The position numbers and the translations under genes are program-made. Of a stretch of DNA of 64,000 bases, positions 58,701 through 64,000 are shown in pieces (positions within the stretch are counted from its first letter, which is position 1; the number at the start of each line of letters is the position of its first letter). The stretch is from NCBI GenBank assembly GCA_030267565.1, contig BRXU01000001.1, positions 4,030,001 to 4,094,000 on the forward strand. Direction: 5' to 3'. The DNA comes from Pleodorina starrii (lineage: Eukaryota; Chlorophyta; Chlorophyceae; Chlamydomonadales; Volvocaceae). The notes beneath the pieces were generated by a model that was not told where the DNA came from, made no database searches, and was given only the letters and a program-made list of their open reading frames with translations.

Positions 58701-59338
58701 CTGGCTGCTCGCTCGCTCGTCGTTTATTGAACGTATGGACGACGGCGCCCCCTTCCCCCGGACCGCCTGGGTGGCTGCGACCGTTTTCAAGCGGAACGTC
58801 GTCGCATCGGCCGACCCGCCGAGACGTTTAAGAACGTCGAGCAAGGCCGCCTTGGAGGGGCATATAGGATGATCTAGCGGGAAGGCAGGTGCTTAGGACC
58901 GTGACGACCTGTGGTCACGACTATAGTATTAGGGTTTAGGATCTTTACCCAATCTATACCCGTCCTATAGCCTGTTACAGCACACCGCATCTTAATACCA
59001 CAAGGTTCCAAATGCAACATATCATTTACTGGTCGCTTCATATTTATATGCGGCACGAAACAATATAAATATGAAGTTCACCAAGCCTGTTAGTTATGAG
59101 GCGGGGTGGGGGTATTGAGTGGACAGTTAGCCCGTTAGCCCACACATACACGTGGGTTCGCACGCACGCAATCTTTCTAACAGGACGTCCCCGCATACCA
59201 TATCTGCAGTGCCGGTGACAGTAGTCAGATCCACGCCCGTGAATCCAGCCGAGAAGTCGGTCGTCACGGTTGCGATACCAGGCGGCAGCGGTGGCATGGG
59301 AGCCCTCGATCGCGGCGGTGAAGGCGGTTGAGGCGGAT
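55789..59338 (-). CDS. Proline-rich extracellular matrix/cell-wall glycoprotein, 3' five exons
   Basis: Minus-strand exons in order: 59199-59338, 57397-58500, 56936-57046, 56412-56573, 55789-56031. All four introns are phase 0 with GT-AG ends; about 585 residues are visible. The first exon begins in phase with PPQPPSPP and a module containing TVTTDFSAGFTGVDL. The second encodes AFVDAFKQQINAVWGI...DVSSVTVNGVRY, typical of volvocine secreted matrix modules, then about 200 residues of Ser-Pro-Pro repeats expected to be hydroxylated and glycosylated. The C-terminal domain (LDVSYLPSNATARTARSVGV, VYFLNLGTLQPLV, LVPVFDASRDASPAYVCPGL) is not recognised. It is pherophorin-like in layout, but pherophorin cysteine motifs were not seen. 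The 5' end is missing. The join from 59199 to 58500 is the least certain; ATG 58543 is an alternative start. Confidence 0.75.
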
Positions 59339-59384
59339 CTGAGGCGGCGGGCAACATCACACATGTACACATATGGTGGTCTTA

Positions 59385-59403
59385 GGGCCTATTTCCAGTG
59401 CGG
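59385..59403 (+). repeat. Left terminal inverted repeat
   Basis: GGGCCTATTTCCAGTGCGG, preceded by TTA. It lies about 46 bp upstream (in the gene's sense) of the matrix-glycoprotein exon that starts at 59338. Confidence 0.85.
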
Positions 59404-59858
59404 ATTAAGGTCCGGGGTTAGCCTTGATCTCCCCGCTAATCCCCGTAGTGGAAATCCCCGTGGGTTTAAGCTGGATTAGCCAGGGGTCGGGGGCTGCGTT
59501 ATGCCACCATACTCTCTATTTAGAGAATCAGCTGGGGCTCGTAAGAGTTCAAGAAAGAGCAGATACAGTTTATGATTTACCAGTATTTACCTTGAATCCT
59601 CTGGCAAAAAAGTTATGACCTGCCCCCACCCAGGCGATAACTTTCCGTACGTGAATTTTCATTCATGGCGGCATACTTGACATTAATTTCTAGGTAACAC
59701 CATAATTAAGACGTCAAATAAGAAACTGCTATTTTGATTTGCGCGAAAGGTGCTACTTCAGTGTCCGGTCTTATGCTGCCCCAAAATATTGCGCCTCCTG
59801 TGCATTTACAATAATGGTAAAATACCTAATGTGTTTCAGAACTCAAATTATGTTTACG

Positions 59859-59877
59859 TTTGATGATGATGATGATG
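59859..59877 (-). repeat. (ATC)n tract, probable LINE 3' tail
   Basis: Five to six GAT units on the plus strand, 120 bp after the RT stop codon. A short microsatellite in this position is what a LINE 3' tail looks like; the border is inferred. Confidence 0.5.
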
Positions 59878-59998
59878 TTACAAGCTTTGAGCTCGTAAGG
59901 CCCAGACGAGCCAGGAGGCTCATGGACCACTAGAACCCGATAAAACTAGATAGAAATCAAGAAAGGAAACATAAAGAAATATTTATCAAGCAACCAAG

Positions 59999-61560
59999 TT
60001 AAACTGGTATGCCGGTACTCAGACTTCGTAACCGACGCATCTCGTGGAGCGCTTTAGCAATCAAACGCTGATCTCCTAGTGTCATGACAGCGCACATATT
60101 ACCATTAGGCAACGCGTCCGATAACTGCAAATTCTGGCGAATGCCTTCATAAGCAGGACACTCCAGAAAAACGTGGTACTCGTCTTCAACCGCACCGGTA
60201 CTACACATAGGGCAAACACGATCCGCTCTCGTTCTACCATTCGGACGGTTAACCTCAATCGCCCAACAGCAAAGGCGGAAACGAATCAAACTCCGATGAT
60301 GACTGGAGGGGATGTACGTCTTGAGATGGCTGGGGTCGCCCATCCAGAGCTCATACCGACACATCTTTACCCCCGGCCGACGGTTATCAGAAACAAAGTC
60401 GCGAGGATTTACGGTGAGACGCTCATTAGCCCAGCCCGCATCCAGCCTATCCTTAAGCTCACCAAGCAGCCAAGGAATATCCAACTTATGAGAAGACAAA
60501 GCATCCACCTTGCTCTCGGTATCCAAACTCCCAGTCACACTATCCACGTCGTACCCCAGCGCCCGAAGCACCCTTAGAACCTTCGCACCCCACGAATCAT
60601 GAAGGCCGTCTCCCATTAAGGCGAAACGTAGCTCTTCTCTAAAAACATGATGGTAAATAGAACTCTCGGACTCCACCAACTTATTCCAAAAACGAAAGAT
60701 GAGCCTCGCCCAAAACAAATGAAGGGGGTGTTGGCCAAATTCCCGAAACACCAACGCGGTGGTGGCAGTTTTAACACACGCTAAGGCACGTAAATACGAG
60801 AGCTGAAGCCCTACCATCCGATCGGCAACAGCCCTGTCAAACAGGCAAGTCCGCGATTCGTCTGCCTCCAGGATCTGAACAAGAAGATCTGGAGCCCAAA
60901 CTTGAGCCCCGTAAGAGAGGATTGGCCGAATCTGTGAATTAAAGCATTTTAGCCCTACCCCGGGAAGAAGAAGCCCCTGCCGTCGCAGCTTATTTATTAA
61001 AGAGAAAATGGCACGTTGCCCTGCCGAAAAAAGCTCGTCAGTGCATGACACGAAAGGCAAATCTGGTCCGTAGTGGATCCCCAGATACCGCGCACGTCCC
61101 ACCCAATCGATAGGCTTAGAGGCCCACTGACCGTTCTCCCAGCTAGACATGACGAACGGAGGCCCTAAACCCATCACTTCTCGAATGCGCGGGTTGGCGT
61201 GTACGCCTAAAATTTCTGTTTTCTTAACATTCACCCGCATACCAAAGGTCGCACACCATAACCCAAGCATCTGTAGCAACCGTTCCAGACGCGCCCTTGA
61301 GCGTGCAAACAAACTAAGATCATCTGCGTACAGCAGTAAGGGAATCCTAAAACCATCTGCACAAGGACACTTGTTCGCGTACATGAACGAGGGGCGATCC
61401 CTGTCCAAGACGTCGATAAAATCCGCAAAGCTCTCTCCAAAGATGCCATACAACGTGGGGCTAAGCGGGCACCCTTGCTTGACTCCCTGGGAAGACTCGA
61501 AGGGGCAACCCGTTGCGCCGTTAACGCGCAGCTTAAGGGTGACCTTATCGTAGCAGGCTT
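59999..61560 (-). pseudogene. 5'-truncated LINE reverse transcriptase (YADD type)
   Basis: About 520 codons open on the minus strand. Landmarks: motif B QGVKQGCPLSP, motif C YADD, the downstream VKKTEILG block, and a C-terminal zinc knuckle (CPMCSTGAVEDEYHVFLEC). The AP-endonuclease and the first half of the RT, including the motif A aspartate, are absent, so it cannot work alone. Upstream of about 61590 the frame breaks. The family is clearly different from the LINE in the 31-53 kb array. After the stop the element appears to run to an (ATC)n tail at about 59859-59877. Confidence 0.85.
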
Positions 61561-61730
61561 TAATGGCTTTCAGTGCTTCAGGGTGTTTACGTTTGCTTCA
61601 AACGCAATCATATCGCTGCATTGCCCTTTGTACGGCCTTAATCCCCGCACTAACCCCTGGCCTTAAGAATAGCCGGGGATTAGCAGAGGATCAGCTAGGA
61701 TTACAGGGAACCTGATCCCAGACCGTTAAC

Positions 61731-61749
61731 CCGCACTGGAAATAGGCCC
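61731..61749 (-). repeat. Right terminal inverted repeat
   Basis: Reverse complement of the left repeat, followed by TTA. The match was read as perfect over 19 bp. Confidence 0.85.
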
Positions 61750-61752
61750 TTA

Positions 61753-62448
61753 ACCATTGACCAAACTGCAAAGGCAGATTCAGCGCGGCACGAGCATTAT
61801 ACTATCAGCTAACTGATATATGATAAATATATATCTTATATGATAAGATATATCGATCGGCTATTATTCAGTGCACGTCGCCTGCAACTGTCGTCCATAT
61901 ATACGACGTAGCCCGCCCGACGACCTTAAAGTGGCCTGACGCCGATCTATCTGACGCATTTATTTTCATTAGTCAGTTCGTTCCAAGAAAGATATCTAGC
62001 AAGCTTGACAAGTAGGTTTTGTTTGCTCCTAGCGTGCGTATGCGGTGTTATGCGGCACACGCAGTATAAAGAGAGGTTCTCTCGGATGGTTGCCAGCAGG
62101 CATGGGGCTCGTTCGTGCTAGACGATGCACTACGTACGTAGGTAGAGAGATGTGTCTCTGTCGCGTCGACTTGCCATGGACACTTCTCGCCCACTTTGCA
62201 CAGCCACGCACGGTCCTCCGACTCGGAAACTTGGCGCTAACAATAGCGAATGCAATCTCCTCAAAACTTCTGGCTGCCAAAGCCCAGAGCTAACGAATTG
62301 ACGTGTGACAGACGGACGCACGCACAATTATGGGGTCGTACATGACCCATGAAGCTTCGCTTCATAGCCCAGAGCAATTTTGTTGTGGAGGAGGAGGAGT
62401 GGCAGAGCGAGTACGATTTGGCCGGGTGGGCCGAGCGTACGGAGCGAC
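61753..62448. other. Intergenic sequence without recognised gene
   Basis: AT-richer than its surroundings, with a TATATGATAAATATATATC-type partial palindrome at about 61815-61855. The missing 5' exons of the matrix glycoprotein gene were not found here. Confidence 0.5.
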
Positions 62449-64000
62449 AGTCACACACACTTCCCCCCCCCACACACACACTCATACACACACTCGCATG
62501 CACCCACACGCACCCACACGCACTCACACGCACTCACACGCACTCGCGCGCACTCACGCGCAATCGCACACACTCGCATGCACTCACACACACTCACACG
62601 CACTCACATGTAGTCTCACGCACTCACACGCACTCACATGCAGTCACATGCACTCGCACGCACTCACACACACTAACACGCACCCACTCGCCTACACACG
62701 CACACTCACACGTACTCACACGCACACACACGCACTCGCACAGCACACACTCACAAGCACTCTCACACACTCACACGCATTCACACACACTCACACGCAC
62801 TCACACGCACTCACACGCACTCACATGCAGTCACACGCACTCACACGCACTCACACGCACTCACATGCAGTCACACGTACTCACACGCACTCGCATGCAT
62901 TCACATGCACTCACATGCAATCACACGCAATCACAGCACCCACACGCACTCACATGCACTCACACGCACTCATGCACTCACATGCAGTCACACGCACGCA
63001 CACACACTCACACGCACTCACACGCACTCACACGCACTCACATGCAGTCACACGCACTCACATGCACTCACATGCACCCACTCGCCTACACACGCACACT
63101 CACACGCATTCACACACACTCACACGCACTCACACGCACTCACATGCAGTCACACGCACTCACACGCACTCACATGCAGTCACACGCACTCACACGTACT
63201 CACACGCACTCACACACACTCACAAGCACTCGCACGCACTCGCACGCACTCGCACGCACTCGCACGCACTCGCACGCAGTGGCACGCACTCGCACGCACT
63301 CACACACACTCACACGCACTCACACGCACTCACATGCACCCACTCGCCTACACACGCACACTCACACGCAGTCACATGCACTCACACGCACTCACATGCA
63401 CTCACTTGCCCTCGCATGCACTCGCACGCACTCACACGCACTCACATGCACCCACTCGCCTACACACGCACACTCACACGCACTCACATGCACTTTCACA
63501 CACTCACAAGCACTCACACACACTAACACACACTCACACGCAATCACACGCACTCACACACACTCACACGCACTCGCTCACATGCAATCACACGCCTTCA
63601 CACGCACTCACATGCAGTCACACGCACTCACAGCACCCACACGCACTCACATGCACTCACACGCACTCATGCACTCACATGCAGTCACACGCACACACAC
63701 ACACTCACACGCACTCGCATGCACTCGCACGCACTCGCACTCGCACTCGCACGCACTCACACGCACTCACATGCACCCACTCGCCTACACATGCACACTC
63801 ACACGCATTCACATGCACTCACACGTACTCACATGCACTCACTTGCACTCGCACGCACTCGAACGCACTTATACGCACTCACACGCACTCACACTCACTC
63901 ACACGCAATCACACGCATTTACACGCATTCACACGCACCCACATGCAGTCACACGCACTCATATGCACTCACATGCACCCACTCGCCGCGCACTCACGCA
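62449..64000 (+). repeat. Decamer satellite, (CACTCACACG)n and variants
   Basis: About 1.55 kb of 10-bp units, mainly CACTCACACG, CACTCACATG and CAGTCACACG, with CACTCGCACG blocks. A higher-order segment carrying CACCCACTCGCCTACACACG recurs several times (about 62680, 63075, 63340, 63450, 63778). It runs off the window. A 398-codon frame of His/Thr/Ser is an artefact. Confidence 0.95.

Larger units (their letters stand above)
59385..61749. mobile_element. PIF/Harbinger-like TIR element containing a nested LINE fragment
   Basis: Both ends carry GGGCCTATTTCCAGTGCGG in inverted orientation (59385-59403 and 61731-61749). The flanks are TTA (59382-59384) and TTA (61750-61752), a 3-bp target duplication. 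GGGCC-type ends and TTA duplications are characteristic of the PIF/Harbinger and Tourist group. No transposase is visible, so the element would be non-autonomous. Its interior is occupied by a minus-strand reverse transcriptase fragment. Subterminal sequence contains several GCTAATCCCC-type words. Confidence 0.75.

Noticed and set aside
62330..63526. 398-codon His/Thr/Ser repeat frame
   Set aside because: It is the translation of a 10-bp satellite; three frames look alike and no flanking gene structure exists.

Overview
The window is nuclear DNA from a GC-rich green alga, most likely a volvocine (Chlamydomonas/Gonium/Volvox group). The signs are intron-dense genes with short GT-AG introns, Ala/Gln/Gly-rich inserts in conserved proteins, TGTAA-type polyadenylation signals, a Ser-Pro-Pro extracellular-matrix glycoprotein, and L1-like retrotransposons with microsatellite tails. 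The species cannot be fixed from sequence alone. Exon coordinates were read by eye from splice signals and checked by reading phase.

Layout. 29-589 (+): last exon of a Ser/Thr protein kinase. 4577-13434 (+): complete 16-exon gene for the 26S proteasome base subunit RPN1 (902 aa). 15885-19865 and 21767-26157 (+): two tandem paralogues, ten exons each with the same intron phases, encoding four-helix membrane proteins that resemble bestrophin-type (UPF0187) anion channels. 29570-54487 (+): a membrane protein with tetraspanin-like topology, split by a 22,152-bp intron. 55789-59338 (-): the 3' part of a proline-rich cell-wall/matrix glycoprotein gene. 62449-64000: a decamer satellite running off the window.

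The giant intron (30777-52928) holds a one-directional array of at least seven copies of one LINE, all on the minus strand. Two are full-size, near-identical head-to-tail copies 6,364 bp apart, with AP-endonuclease, reverse transcriptase and a terminal zinc knuckle. One copy has a large internal deletion and four are 5'-truncated. Every junction examined on either side of a copy is a (GT)n/(AC)n tract. This suggests a retrotransposon that targets (AC)n microsatellites and re-inserts into the tails of its own earlier copies. Two tRNA-derived SINEs and the 3' end of a related LINE lie in the same array. This array is the most interesting system in the window.

A second composite element (59385-61749) has 19-bp inverted repeats and TTA target duplications, as in PIF/Harbinger DNA transposons, and contains a 5'-truncated LINE with a YADD reverse transcriptase. 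It sits just upstream of an exon of the matrix glycoprotein gene. The host genes show no shared pathway; they look like an ordinary stretch of euchromatin colonised by repeats.
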